Shown here: one piece after another, positions 21,758-33,245 of the stretch | How positions within the stretch are numbered: position 1 is the stretch's first letter | Layout: each line of letters starts with the position of its first letter | NCBI GenBank assembly: GCA_016648135.1 | Contig: JADDOH010004261.1 | Location: 186,001-250,000, forward strand | Direction: 5' to 3' | Origin: Agrypnia vestita | Lineage: Eukaryota > Arthropoda > Insecta > Trichoptera > Phryganeidae | DNA: 64,000 nt | Notes under the pieces: model-generated | Told to the model about the DNA's origin: nothing | What the model saw: only the letters and a program-made list of their open reading frames with translations | The model's database searches: none | Made by a program: the position numbers and the translations under genes

Positions 21758-22220
21758 TATGCAACAGAGCTAGTCCACAATGCTTTTCAAGTAATTGTAA
21801 ATGTTCAAGCAACAGTGTCCTCACATAACAGTTACGGAAATAAGTGACGTTGAATTTTTTTCAATATTTCTGACATAGTTTCTGTAAAACGTTGAATTAT
21901 TGTTATTGTAAATTATATATTTTATTAAAAAAATCTTTCATTTCAATACAAGTAAAATAGAATAACTTAAACCTTGAAGTAATTTGAAATATTTATATCT
22001 TTCTGGTTTTTATTATTTTATTTGATTTGTATTAGGGCGAATGAATTCTTTATATTCGATAAAAGTTACTTTAATGATAGTCTAACGTCAAACAGAAGAT
22101 AAGAAATATTGAAAAATAAATGCAATCTTTGATGCTACTTAACTACATAACTATTGATATCCGGACATAGGTGCTTGAACACTTTCGGCTCATAATTAAG
22201 GTAGGAATCTAACTGTATAT
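21758..22220. mobile_element. FB1 foldback element, diverged
   Basis: The left end gcaacagagctagtccacaa matches the copy at 37160. The centre has the same tttttattattttatttga pattern and the right arm ends with cggctcataattaaggtagg. It is a palindrome with many mismatches. Confidence 0.75.
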
Positions 22221-22901
22221 ATTATATATATTTTTAAAGGCATCTTGATATGTAGTCTGTGTGTAAGAATATATTATAGTTATTACATTACATTACGTTA
22301 CATATTAAGTTGGTTGTCAAGCTGGTATTTACATGCTTCCTTTAGTTTTTTATTTGAGATAGTTTTAATTACTCTTATTTTTTTGTTTTTCTTTGAAGTT
22401 TGAAACGTTATGTTTAAGCCGTAGTTTATAATTAAGTCAATCATATTATAGTATAAAAAATATCGTGTGTGTCTTGAAATACAATATTTTAAAATAAAAT
22501 AAAATCATCTAATAATCATAAAAAAGTTCATAGTTTACGGTATTTGTCTTCTATGTGATTTGTCCAGTTGAAGTCATTTGTTAGTAATGATGATGATTAT
22601 GAATAAATTATGAAAACAAGAATCATTATAATTTAAGCCTTACTATATATATGATTGATTTTAATTTGTAAATGTATAAGACAGAAATTGTTTCGAGTGG
22701 TATAATTACATGCATACATGAACAAAAAATTCTTAGTCGGTTTCAATGACCACCTAGCAAGATATACCTGTTCTACAATATGTAAATACGTAAGTATATA
22801 CCTAGTACGTAATATATAATAATATAGTAATAATATCAATGAAAAATAATAAAGGAGTATAATAATATTGTTGAATCATTGTGTTTAATAGTATAATAAA
22901 G
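22221..22901. other. Unassigned AT-rich sequence
   Basis: No gene recognised. Confidence 0.3.
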
Positions 22902-23094
22902 AGTAGCTTGTTTTTATTGTGGTTAGGACTCTCGCCTCGTAATCTAAAGGTTGCGGGTTCGAATCTCACTACAGACCAGCAAGTTAGTCCTATTTTCATA
23001 GCACAAGCGTTTAGCTTAATTTAAAAATAGTAAGAATATTGATGTGACACGTATTCCGTGTTCGCGTGTCTATTTAAAAAAAAAATTTAAAAAA
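22902..23094 (+). mobile_element. SINE family 1, full-length
   Basis: The tRNA-like head has an A-box region (gtggttaggactctcgcctc) and an exact B box (gggttcgaatctc) at normal spacing. After accagcaagttagtcctatt comes the tail ending aagaatattgatgtgacacg and an A-rich run. The head resembles tRNAs whose A box is TGGTTAG. It should be pol III transcribed and mobilised by a LINE in trans; the partner is unknown. Confidence 0.9.
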
Positions 23095-23716
23095 ATATAG
23101 ACATACTCGTATTATATACATATTTTGATATTTTTATTGATACGTAATGAAAATTGCAATTAACTTTATTGTTATACTGTTAGCATGATCTCTGCTCAAA
23201 TACTCATTTGATCAATAAAAAATATCATATAAATATAAAACAATCATTAATCACTGGTTAAAGTCTCATTATTAGTATTTATTATTATTTATTTCTAGTG
23301 TTTTTTCTCTTTCCTGTAAAATTTTATTTTTGCATATACAGCCTTTTAAAGGGACGCCTTAATATATTGGACCTTTTCGGGCAAATACATAAATTTTCTT
23401 AAATCAATGAGTTGTATATACTTTTTGGAGGTTGGTTTTGCGATTGCATCCCAAGTGATGTCTTACACTTGTCTCTGGTACACTTTACATTCGTCGCTCT
23501 AGAATATTCCACTCGTACGCACTTTATTCGCGCTGTTCGTCCGTCGCACAGCACTTTTGTCTATTCGTGCCCGTTTCTGTGGCTAATTGCAGGTGTCATG
23601 ATAAAGATTATCTTACCCGAGTAGATAGATTATTCCAAAATATTCTAAAATGATTCGAACCGTTCAGAAATTCTCAACTCAATTCACAATCTCTTGGCAA
23701 CCCTCACATAAAACAA
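23095..23716. other. Unassigned sequence
   Basis: A GC-raised section at about 23420-23610 has a short frame with no family resemblance. Confidence 0.3.
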
Positions 23717-24279
23717 AAAAAGTAACCCATAAAAACCAAGTTTTTATTATACTCCCTTTCTTTGTAAAATATAACAACAATTAAAAACGAATTAAAACAT
23801 ATAACATAACACAAAACTTACAGTAATTTAATGTATTTCTAAAACGTCAGATGTTTTGATCTTTGATAAGACACTTCATGCTTTGAAGATTAAATCCTAA
23901 AAACATTTGGTAGTTCATTTAGATTTTCGACATTCGTAGTGAAGTACCTATTATGCATACCGACGGAGTAATTCAAATTTAGAAAATATTCCGCGACGTT
24001 ATAGGGCCGCCGTTGCTAGTAAGCAAACTTTTCTAATGATTCCAATTTGAAAAAATCAATAAAATTTCTAAAAATCCGAAATTATACTATAATTATTAAT
24101 TTTTTGTAACGAAAATTTGATAGATCTTTTTGATCGTCGCCACGAGTCTACTTGCCAAATTTCAGCTCGATTGGATCACGGGAAAAGGGTTAAAAATCGA
24201 TCCAAAGTTTTGTCACCCGGCAAGCCGGCAAGCACGCAAGCAAGCAGACGCCACGAGTTATATAAAGGGAGTAAAAATT
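23717..24279 (+). repeat. Repeat with ACTCCCTTT inverted ends
   Basis: It starts aaagtaacccataaaaacca then tattatactccctttc, and ends cgccacgagttatataaagg then gagtaa, so the ends hold a short inverted ACTCCCTTT. The inner block gatcgtcgccacgagtctac, followed by tttcagctcgattggatcac, is shared with 47190-47608. There is no coding capacity, so it is probably a non-autonomous DNA element. Confidence 0.65.
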
Positions 24280-24409
24280 GAGCGATATTTTTAAAATTTT
24301 GTAAAAATTTACGTTCAGGTTGAAGTTTCACGTTAAGTACTCGTAAAAGACGTCCTACTCACTTCACCGTGTAGCATTGTGGCGTAAATTTAGTGTATAT
24401 AAGTAGTTA

Positions 24410-24650
24410 AAAGCATACTAGATGATAATAGCGCAGCTTCCGCTATTAAAGCACTCCGAGCCGTCCGTGGCGGGAGCAAACAGAGGCCTGTGGGAAGTGG
24501 CCGAATCAAGTAAATAAAACTTCATTCACTTGGGAAGTTATCAATTTACACCTGAGATAAAGCCGCATTAAAACCGGCGGCAGGGACTTAATGTGTTATT
24601 TAAAATATCCTCGGCCGCCCACGGGCCGCGCCTGGATGGAGTCGGAATTT
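24410..24650. promoter_or_regulatory. GC-raised block, enhancer-like
   Basis: Dense non-repetitive sequence with words such as gagataaagccgcattaaaa and ggccgcccacgggccgcgcc between AT-rich flanks. There is no open frame and no other copy in the window. Its character suggests conserved non-coding DNA; this is inference. Confidence 0.3.
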
Positions 24651-25250
24651 AAATTTATATGATTGTTATTTTTATATATTTTTTGCTAATTTTAATTGCT
24701 TCGGGTCTTAATAGATTATGGTGAAATAAAATCCATATTTTGTCTTTGTTTAATGTGCATTTGTTATCTCGGAGCGATCCTTTTAAAATGCAAGAATATC
24801 AAGATTTTCCAGTATTTTTATTTCTTTTTTATCTCTTTCAGTGTATTAATCTTTTATTACTTACATTTATTTAATTTAATATTAATACTCCTTCAAAACA
24901 TCATTCACATTTTAGTCGACATGCAGCGGGTACACGCACCATCTGCGCGCGCAAAATCGTACGCACCAGGCGAAGCTATCCACATCTACATTGCAAGAAA
25001 ACCAGAATGAACAAATGTATAAAATCACGTAATTAAGTTCGTTATATATTATATTTTTAATAAAAACGTTTGTTTCCATTAACGTAAACATTTTGTGTTG
25101 AAGTGTGTATACCAGATATAATAAGAAATATGCAGGTCCTAGCGTCACTTAGTCTATGTATTGCAGTTCCCTGGATTGGGCTGGAAGAACAGATGCACTT
25201 GGAGTATCCTTGTACATAATACGGTAAGCAAGTTACAATTGGATCACTCC
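24651..25250. other. Unassigned sequence
   Basis: AT-rich; no gene recognised. Confidence 0.3.
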
Positions 25251-25254
25251 GGAT

Positions 25255-25735
25255 ATAATATGTATTTCTTCTTCTTTTGCTTCTACCTCTCATCCGATTG
25301 GGTCGGGGTCCCTGCAACGCATAAAAGGTTCCATCTTTTCCTGTTCTGGGCTTCGCTCTCCACGTCAGCCCAATTTAGTTGCAACCTCGCTTCGCAGCGA
25401 TCCTCCAACTATTTCCGCCAGCTCCTCCTAGGCCGGCCCCTTGGTCTTCTGCCTTCTGGTCTTGTCTGGAATATCCGCTTTGGCAGGCTATCTGCCGGCA
25501 TCTGCAAGATATGTCCCAGCCACCGTAACTCTGATTACTCGACAAAAGTCAATAAGGGTTCTTCTTCTACTACCCTTCTGGTAACTCCTGCTATTCCTCG
25601 TAGAAATCCAATCTCGGAGGCCTGTAGCCTTGAATAGGTTGCAACTTTGCTCGCTGACTGAGCTCCGCTTTTCTAAGTACGGTATAATACAGGGATCGTG
25701 CTACCTGGCTTGCGGCTCCTATCCTATCCTATCAA
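25255..25735 (-). pseudogene. LINE (RTE-like) C-terminus and 3' end
   Basis: On the minus strand, with one frameshift, the sequence reads RRLQASEIGFLRGIAGVTRR, ELRWLGHILQMPADSLPKRI, then RPEGRRPRGRPRRSWRK and, further on, NRKRWNLLC. The LRWxGH and RGRPRxxW blocks place it at the C-terminus of an RTE/CR1-like reverse transcriptase. It ends in a short GAAGAAGAAG-type tail at about 25260. Stops and a frameshift make it inactive, and the catalytic core is absent. Confidence 0.75.
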
Positions 25736-25849
25736 ATTCTCTTTCTTACTTTCCATCTTGAGATATTATTACACCGATATATGTAGGTATTGTGGTAGGG
25801 AAAAATCCAATCACTCTTTTAAGATTGAATTAAAACAGTATTGAACAAA

Positions 25850-26034
25850 TGGGAGTTGGTTTAAAAATAGGACATCCTGGGGTCCACGACAGAAAGTTTT
25901 CGGACATTTGGTCCGACGACAAAAGGTCCACGATATAATGCTCAGGGGACAAAATATCTACGCGAAAAAGGCTCACGCGATTAAAAATTCACGTGACATT
26001 AGATCCCATAATAGACTATCATGGGTGGAATTGG
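25850..26034. other. Unassigned sequence with short reiterated words
   Basis: Between 25870 and 25990 variants of ggtccacga, acgacaaaa and cacgcga recur imperfectly, like a decayed minisatellite. No gene. Confidence 0.3.
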
Positions 26035-26165
26035 TAAACGTTACATTGTGTAGAGTGATCTCTTAAGCCAGCCGTAAGATGGGTTGTAAGCCCTATAAAC
26101 ACCCAAAAACTCATTCGTAGTTACTTTTCTATTTATAAAGTAGCTTCGTCTCTATGAGACATGTC
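26035..26165. mobile_element. FB2 foldback fragment
   Basis: The arm sequence gtgatctcttaagccagccg and, later, gcttcgtctctatgagacat matches one arm of the FB2 copies at 30545 and 31537. Confidence 0.6.
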
Positions 26166-26370
26166 TAAGTGATCTCATCTCTATAGCATTCAGTCTGTTT
26201 TCGTTCCTCTTTTGCCAGCTCCAAGCTTCACTTTTGTGCATCAATTTGGTATAATACTAAGATTCCGCTGTGTGCCGCTAGTCTTGCTTCGGTAGACATA
26301 TTTCTATTGGAAATTATTGTATTCAAAGCACCGTTCACCTTATTCCCTGCAGTCGCCCTTCTCTCGATAT

Positions 26371-26512
26371 CTTTCTCAGCCTTCCCTTTTCTTTCTCAGC
26401 CTTTTCTTTTCTTTCTCAGCCTTCCCTTTTCTTTCTCAGCCTTCTCTTTTCTTTCTCAGCCTTTCCTATTCTTTCTCAGCCTTCCCTTTTCTTTCTCAGT
26501 CTTCCCTTTTCT
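26371..26512. repeat. 20-bp polypyrimidine minisatellite, seven copies
   Basis: The unit ctttctcagccttccctttt repeats at exactly 20-bp steps from 26371 to 26491, with few changes. Because 20 is not a multiple of three, the unit is read in rotating frames; the Phe/Ser/Leu-rich open frames here are by-products. The strand is almost pure pyrimidine. Confidence 0.95.
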
Positions 26513-27844
26513 CTTAACATACGCATCTAAGTGCTCCAAAAATGATATATTATATTAATACATTAAAAATATTTTCATAAAAAAATGGTAAATCGATTAA
26601 ATCTAAATGGTTCAATAATTTTGAATTATTTACAAAGATACTGATATCATATCTGTATTGATGAGTGATCTCACGATCCAATCGGCGAACGATCCAGAAT
26701 CACTTGTAAAACATAAATTATTGTGTCTTGAAATGTCAATGACACGATTTTGTCTGTGGTGTCAATTTGTGGGGTATTAGCGTCGGAACCATAGACTGTC
26801 GGAAACGTGTCATGCGGTAGGCACCTTTATATCGGAGTGATGTGTGTGGTAACTACCAAAATTCGTCTTTGGGCCAGATTTTCAATCGAAGTTTGATATT
26901 TAAATTATTAAAAAAGGAATTAATTGTTGAACCTTATTATTTTCCCTCGAATTCATGACAGTCAAAACAATGTTTTTTTTAAAAATTTATTTAAGACTCC
27001 ATACAGTTTATTACATTTTATTTTATTAAAATGGTTATTTATATATACATTTTATTCGCTTTACCTCTACAAAATGAGAGAACTTACAATTTTATACAGT
27101 ACATATTTTGTATAGATACATGTATTTAAATTTTTTTTTTAGCTTGTGTTCTTCGTAGTGATCATTTAACTTGTTTCTTATTTCTATAATTTCAGTTATC
27201 TTCTTAATTTCTGTGTAAGGCTATTGAAATTTTTTTTCATAAGTATATATACCTACTCGTAATTTTGCTGATATTTGGTGTGCAAGGCGATATTTTGAAA
27301 TAATTTATAAATCTTTAGGATGTTTTAAGATTTGCATAAATATTTTCATTAATTATTTGTATAATATATTTTTTTTGTAAATATTTTCTGATTTTGGAAA
27401 TGCAGATTTTGCGAAGGGTGTTTGTGTTGAGAAAGTTAAAAAAAAAAACTTTGATAATTGTTATCTGTATAACTTTTAGTTGGTTCATTATGATATCGTA
27501 TGCCCCTCCCCACCCAATAATTTTTAACTAATATTATACGACATTTATTTTTGGACTCAAGTTAAGATAAGTGTATCAAAATTTGACGTAAACGAAATAA
27601 ATCTATGTTTCATTAAAATAATAAAGGAGTTTTCAGCCAAATATATGAAATTCCTTTAAATGACTATTGGATTCCATTGTAAGGATCATCATCAGGATCT
27701 ATCACACCATTGTTGGGTTTGTATAATATTTGATTAAACTGACAGTATCACTGGTAGAAACCGTGAATTATTGTCATTAAAAACGGGAAATAATTTATCT
27801 TTAAAAAAGGTATATTATTTACATAGGAATTGCCATAACCAGGT
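26513..27844. other. Unassigned AT-rich sequence
   Basis: A GC-raised piece at 26650-26860 has no frame. The rest is AT-rich and no gene is recognised. Confidence 0.3.
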
Positions 27845-28010
27845 AAATCGATACTGCAAGATGGTCCTTCTAGGAGCCTCAAAAATTGATAAGCATGTAT
27901 GAAAAGATATATGAATGTGGATGAGGCGAGACACGACAGGGCTGAAGAGTATGTGTCTTCTCCCTACTCCCATGTGGAGGCATCGTGATGGTTAGTAGTT
28001 AGTTAAAAAT
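27845..28010 (+). pseudogene. LINE 3' end, second copy of the 12.7-kb family
   Basis: atactgcaagatggtccttc, then tgaatgtggatgaggcgaga, then tccctactcccatgtggagg match the end of the LINE at 12715-13092. A gttagtagttagtt tail follows. Frameshifts abolish coding. Confidence 0.75.
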
Positions 28011-28909
28011 AAACAAATCATTATGATATTTTTATTATATAAATTTTTATAATGCTTATGATAAGAAATAACAATATATGATAAGAAATAAAAATACCAA
28101 TAAAGTTTTTTTCAGGTAAATTCTTCTCTCATGTGTTTAAAATATTTTTTTAAAATCATGTTTTTAAATAATAGGTAATATGAATCAAAATATATTGATA
28201 TCTAAATAATATCTACATAAAACATGAATATTTTCTTTTTGACAGGGCTGAAGTGATTTCAAGAATTATGCAATCCTACAATTTTTTTTAAGTCTCGAAT
28301 TAACCTATCTGAAATTACAATTTCGTGTCTCGAATGAATCTATCTCGGCGCGTTTCGTCTCCACCTTCGGTAATAAATCGAATTATAAAAAATAAATGCT
28401 AGCTTCTATTGAAAAACCAGACATAATGCAACGTTATACACCTCAATTATGTTACATTTGGGCAGGTACGGCGGCAATAAACGTTTTTCGAAGAATAATA
28501 CTCCTCGGGTTCATTAGTGCGGTCGTATAAGTTACAACTTTATTATTTGTTTTCTATGGTTTTCACGCGCCGGTCATACTTACGTGCGGTTTGATGATGT
28601 TCTCGAAATAGAAGGCTGCCTTAGGGCCGAATTTCGAGACAAATCTCGACTAAGATGTTAAGGTCATTCAAATGTTTATTTAAAAAACATATCAATTTTT
28701 AAATATAATTTAATATCGATTTAAATGTGCTTCGTAATTAAATAAGGGAATTCAATTAGACAACAAGGCTTCAATAAAAAAAAACATTTGCAGAAATAGC
28801 TTTATGGTGTAAACTAAAAAGGTATAAAAAATAAATGAAAAGTAAGTAAATCAATTAAGAACTAGTTTCATTCTGGTCAGAATTAAATAATGAAACGAAA
28901 GGATTTGTA
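28011..28909. other. Unassigned sequence
   Basis: Mostly AT-rich. A GC-raised piece around 28450-28640 has no frame and is possibly regulatory. Confidence 0.3.
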
Positions 28910-29040
28910 TTTTTATTTTTTATTTTGGGAAACATACAGTATAATGTAATAAAAAAATTATATAATATCAAAAAAATATACATTTAGCATGACCAGTAAG
29001 GTTTCCTCGAAGCTGGTAAAAAAAACTAAGTAAAAAATGA
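28910..29040 (-). mobile_element. LINE 3' UTR end with two-step hairpin
   Basis: On the minus strand a hairpin at 28992-29017 (outer stem ACCAG/CTGGT, inner AGG/CCT) is followed by AT-rich sequence and an AATAAAAAATAAAAAT-type tail at 28910-28930. The form repeats that of the LINE ends at 34287, 43036, 57060 and 63165. No coding part remains. Confidence 0.5.
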
Positions 29041-29101
29041 TAAAGAGTAAGTGATAAATAATAAATATTTCAAAGATTTAAATTATAATAATGCATAAAA
29101 T

Positions 29102-29120
29102 GGGGAGGGTGGGAGGAGGG
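29102..29120 (+). other. Canonical G-quadruplex motif
   Basis: Four runs of three or more G with loops of 1, 1 and 4 bases (ggggagggtgggaggaggg). Confidence 0.7.
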
Positions 29121-29215
29121 AGGTAATTGTGTTCAAATTATAGAAAATAAACCATTGTAAATTTCTAAATAATAAAATACCGAGTCTGTCATTATTTATT
29201 AAAATTGAAATCAGA

Positions 29216-29403
29216 AAGAGTAGCTTGTTGGTGTAATGGTAATGACGCTTGCTTAGTGATCTGGTTGGTCAGTAGTTCGAGCCCCATTCCAGGATACTGC
29301 AAGTTAGTCCTATTTTCATAGCAAAACTTTTTAGATTAGTTTGAAAATAGTAAGAATATTGATCGACATGTATTCGTGTTCACATATCTATTTTTAAAAA
29401 TAA
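29216..29403 (+). mobile_element. SINE family 1, second subfamily
   Basis: The head, gagtagcttgttggtgtaat and later agtagttcgagccccattcc, differs from the main subfamily, but the tail (ttagtcctattttcatagc, aaatagtaagaatattgat) is the same. The B box is TTCGAGCCCC-type. The minus-strand copy at 50450 belongs to this group. Confidence 0.8.
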
Positions 29404-30544
29404 ATAAGAATCTTTAACATCTATCTTCATCATTCGTATTGTAGTCAGATAAATATTGATTAATATTAATCTCAATACATACCTAGGTATATTGTTGAAT
29501 TGATATGTTAAGTAATTCAAATAGTGTTTTATATAATTACAAATATACTGGAGTTAATACGAAAAATATTCGGGCCCTTTTTCGAAATTCTATTCGATTT
29601 TATGCATATTTTTCTTTAAACACAAAATGTATGTGTATTCTTTGGTCTTGTCATTTCTCATTGATTTACGCTATCTTTAGGATAATTTCTTGATCGCTAT
29701 TATATAACATTTTACATTTCGTCAATTTACACGTAATAATATTTGTAAAATGTCCTGATGTTTCTCATATATACTTTACGTGTAAGTACGTAAATTAAAA
29801 TAAAATAAGTAATAAAATAAATAAGTACGTAAATTAAAATAAAAAGTGCGTCCTGTATATTTTGTCTAAGAAAATCTGGAAAATACGCTGAGGTAAAAAG
29901 ATTTTGCAATGTAGAAAAACAAAATAATCTACTAGCTGTTTGCCGTTTATGTATTTCTGACATACAATAATTAATAATGTTACCCTTACCATAACCCCCA
30001 TCATTGAATAACCAACTGTTCTAAGTCTAACTAACGACTCTATGTCTTAAAATTTTATCGACTGGCTGTCGTATGTCGTTTTTTTTAATGTAAAAAAATA
30101 TTTCGGTCCCCGTGGATTCGTGTTAAGCGATTTCCACTGCATAAAAAATAAAATAAATGAGATTAATTAATAAATATAAAATTTAAAATAAAATACAAGT
30201 TATCACCGCTGTGATTATTAATTTTCAGATGCGAGCTATCATAATATTATTATATCAAATAAAAAGGTTGTAACGTGGTTTCCGAAAGTTAATGAAATAT
30301 TAAAAATACAGTAATAAAACCTGTTTCACTATTGATCCGAGGAATGTGGATTGCAACTCCGGGTATTGCAATATTTTTAATACACTCTGCCCCCGCCCGG
30401 TATCGCTTGTATAAACCAATGAGGCATAAAAAATTGGAAATTTAAATTTACTTGCATTTTCGAGGTGGTCCTCTCGCTTGGGAGCATTTGTGTCTCTTAT
30501 ACAGCTCCCGAAGAAAGTACGACACCTGACCATATTTAAATCAA
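29404..30544. other. Unassigned AT-rich sequence
   Basis: A short local duplication of acgtaaattaaaataaa near 29785-29845; no gene recognised. Confidence 0.3.
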
Positions 30545-30962
30545 TTAATGTATATTATGAATGTCTCACACAGACGAAACTGTATTTTATTATTATTGTG
30601 GGAAAGTAGGTATAGAAGTCATTTATGGTGTATATCGGACTTACGACCGATCGTATGGTAGGCTTAAGTGATCACTTTACACATATGTAACGTTCGCCAT
30701 TTCCACCATAATAGAATATACCATGTCTTACTAATTTTTGAAAGTTGTTACATATGTGTAAAGTGATCACATAAGCCTACCATACGATCGGTCGTAAGTC
30801 CGATATACACCATAAATGAATTCTATACCTACTTTTCCATAATAATAAAAAAATATAGTTTCGTCTCTGTGAGACATCCATACTATAAATTAATTGATTA
30901 ATGATGTCTTTGTGACAAGAAATCCAGTACTACCGTTCTGAAAGATTTGAACAAACTCACAA
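30545..30962. mobile_element. FB2 foldback element with 147-bp arms
   Basis: Arms 30545-30691 and 30747-30893 are near-perfect inverted copies, including acgaccgatcgtatggtagg and ttaagtgatcactttacaca. A 55-base unique centre lies between them. The right flank to 30962 (tctgaaagatttgaacaaac) is shared with the copy ending at 31996, so the element or its host repeat extends past the arm. No frame. Confidence 0.85.
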
Positions 30963-31536
30963 TATATTTAAATCATTTCATATTTTAATGATTTCGAAAA
31001 GATAGACATACAATATTATTTTGTGTTGCTAATTAACTACCAAATTAAATTTTTGTGTCTCTCTCTAAAATTAATAAATATTTTTTATTTCAATTTATAT
31101 TATACATGCCTTTGTAGGCGTACATTGATATAAAAAAATGACAATTTGTATCAAATAATTAAAGAAAACTTATGAGATAGTAAGTCAGATATTTATTAAA
31201 TTATTAATTCATCCATCTTTGTCTCTTTATCCAAGCTAAAGTCTCGTCAAGGCGCATCCATTTTCCCCTGTCTTGCGCCGTTTCAGTTTGCTTACTTATT
31301 GACCAATCAAAATAAAATCTATCTTCGGACAGTCTCTTTTTGCTGTTTATCCCAGCTTCCTATCGTCTTCTCTCTGGAGTTGCCAAAAACATTCATCTTT
31401 GTAATCATTTCTCTGAGTCGTATGTAATTGATATTTAATATAATTAATTTTAATTTGAAAAACATTAGATTCCACGATTGAATGAATGAAGTTCTACAGC
31501 TTTCATTATTACGTACAATATGTAACCAAAGAAAAC
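30963..31536. other. Unassigned AT-rich sequence
   Basis: No gene recognised between the two FB2 copies. Confidence 0.3.
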
Positions 31537-31996
31537 AATTAATGTATATTATAGATATCTCACAGAGATGAAACTGTATTTCTTATGGGAAAGTAGGTAT
31601 ATAAGGCATTTGGGTGTACATAGGACTTATGACCTATCTTTATGGTTGGCTTAAGTGATCACTTTACACAATGTAACATTCGCCATTTCCACCCATGATA
31701 GAATACACCATGCTTATTCATTTTTTTGGAAGTTGTATATATGTTCAAATTGCGTGGAGAGCTTTCACATATGAGTTGTAATCGCCTTTCCATGCGGCCT
31801 GTACAAAGCCATTTTCATTCCCCTAAATCCCCACAGATGTCGCTAATGAGAAAATCTACAATTTATTTTATACCTACTTTCCCATAAGAAATACAGTTTC
31901 ATCTCTGTGAGATATCTATAATATACATTAATTGATTAATAATGTCTCTGTGACATAAATCCAGCACTGTTCTGAAAGATTTGAACAAACTCAAAA
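31537..31996. mobile_element. FB2 foldback element, second copy
   Basis: The left arm (attatagatatctcacagag, later gtgatcactttacacaatgt) and right arm (tttcatctctgtgagatatc) match the first copy. The centre differs and is longer. The right flank repeats that of the first copy. Confidence 0.8.
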
Positions 31997-32451
31997 ATAC
32001 AAAGAAAACATATTTCTTTATCGATGTGCACAGGTATGTGTGGATCACTTCTAAAACCTTTTTCTAAAATTAAAATCCGATATACCAATGTATATAAATA
32101 ATTACCTACATAAAAAGGTCGTAATTAAATTAAAGTTCGTTCATCTCAACACGGATCTAGATTTAAAAAATATAAATATATAAATAACCACACGATTAAA
32201 AATAATTATTTATTACATTTGTAGTAACATTCTGACTTTTGTCCACCTGTACTACTTAGCACTTAAGTGTATACGTGTGATACAGGTGTGGGACTACTAT
32301 CCCTTTTCATACAATTTGCCAAATGATACACAGGTTCGTACTTGGTAAAATGTAACTGAAAATATTTTTATATTTTTGATGTTTGTAGCGTTATCTTTAT
32401 GGTTGGACATAATTATTAATTTAATTTTTTTTAAGAATTTTGTATTAATCA
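31997..32451. other. Unassigned AT-rich sequence
   Basis: No gene recognised. Confidence 0.3.
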
Positions 32452-32460
32452 CTTGGAGTA

Positions 32461-32512
32461 ATTTTACGTCTACCGGTTTCAATACTCCTGTATCTTCGTT
32501 AGAACGGACGCT
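32461..32512 (-). ncRNA. Hammerhead-like motif, left member of an inverted pair
   Basis: On the minus strand: CGTC-CGTT, then a damaged core CTAACGA (32496-32502), stem II GATAC/GTATT, GAAA, then CCGGTA and GACG. GACG can pair with CGTT/CGTC as stem I, and AC/GT forms a two-base-pair stem III with A at the cleavage position. The core change (G5 to A) should abolish cleavage. Confidence 0.5.
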
Positions 32513-32518
32513 TACGCA

Positions 32519-32572
32519 TGCGTCCCACCTGAGGAAGATACATTGGTATCGAAACCGGTAGACATAAAGTTA
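32519..32572 (+). ncRNA. Hammerhead-ribozyme-like motif with intact core
   Basis: Core CTGAGGA at 32529-32535 fits CUGANGA. Stem II is a perfect GATAC/GTATC pair (32537-32541 and 32546-32550) with loop ATTG. GAAA follows at 32551-32554; AC pairs with GT around CG, with A at 32560 as the expected cleavage base. Stem I is weak here because the upstream CGTC has changed to CCAC, whereas the related copy at 38838 keeps it. The short stem III matches the hammerheads known from Penelope-like retroelements. Confidence 0.6.
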
Positions 32573-32582
32573 CTCCAAGTGG

Positions 32583-33059
32583 TAAATATGAAGTTGTCAA
32601 TTAATTAAAATTATTAAATGAAAATACTTTTTGAAGAAGTATTTATAATACAATTAATGGTGAAGAAACGTTGTTTAGATTTCATAAATTAATGCACAGC
32701 ATTTTTTTTACGCATAATGTAAAGATAAACAATCCCGTAAGAACTGGATGGGATTAATGGTCATATTAATTTTTCTTTATTTTTAAATTATCTTTATTTA
32801 CTTTTTTTTGTAATTATTTTTATAATTTTTTTTGTGTAATTGATTTTTATTTCCACTTTTTTCTTCATCTTTCGCCCTTCTTAAGACAGATTTTTTTTTA
32901 ATGTTTCCACTTTTGTTTACTAACTATTATGCCATCCAGGATGTATGTACGTAAAAATAAAATAAATAAACCATCCCGAAAAAAATGAACGTATTAGTAT
33001 ATTTTAAGTATGTGGTCAGCGAGAATCAGAAACCAGTCTAAAATATAAAACAAAATAAT
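32583..33059. other. Unassigned; A-rich retroposon-like tail near 32940
   Basis: Between 32750 and 32975 the sequence looks like a LINE 3' UTR on the plus strand, ending aaaaataaaataaataaa, but no coding part is left. Confidence 0.3.
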
Positions 33060-33245
33060 TTATGGAGTCTGCCCCTGTGAGCCAGAGGCGCCCGCCTCGG
33101 CGTCCGATGAAGCCATCAGCCGGCCCTGTAATTAACTCCGCCGCTTTCCCACGCCCTTCGGTCCTCTCTGTCACTCCCACACACCCAGCCATAAGCCCGT
33201 CCCTTCTCTTCGCGCAGAGAGATAGCCGATACACCGACCGCAACT
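33060..33245. other. GC-rich block
   Basis: GC-raised sequence (gaggcgcccgcctcggcgtc) open on both strands; no protein family recognised. It could be a small exon, promoter-proximal DNA or a repeat. Confidence 0.3.

Noticed and set aside
22925..22980. Possible tRNA gene with clear A and B boxes
   Set aside because: No closed acceptor stem; the same head occurs in several A-tailed dispersed copies, so it is a SINE.
23640..23690. More heat-shock-element-like words (attccaaaatattctaaaatg)
   Set aside because: Spacing is irregular and the stretch is short; not related to the satellite at 13.4 kb.
26307..26558. Phe/Ser/Leu-rich open frames in two frames
   Set aside because: Both are by-products of the 20-bp polypyrimidine minisatellite.
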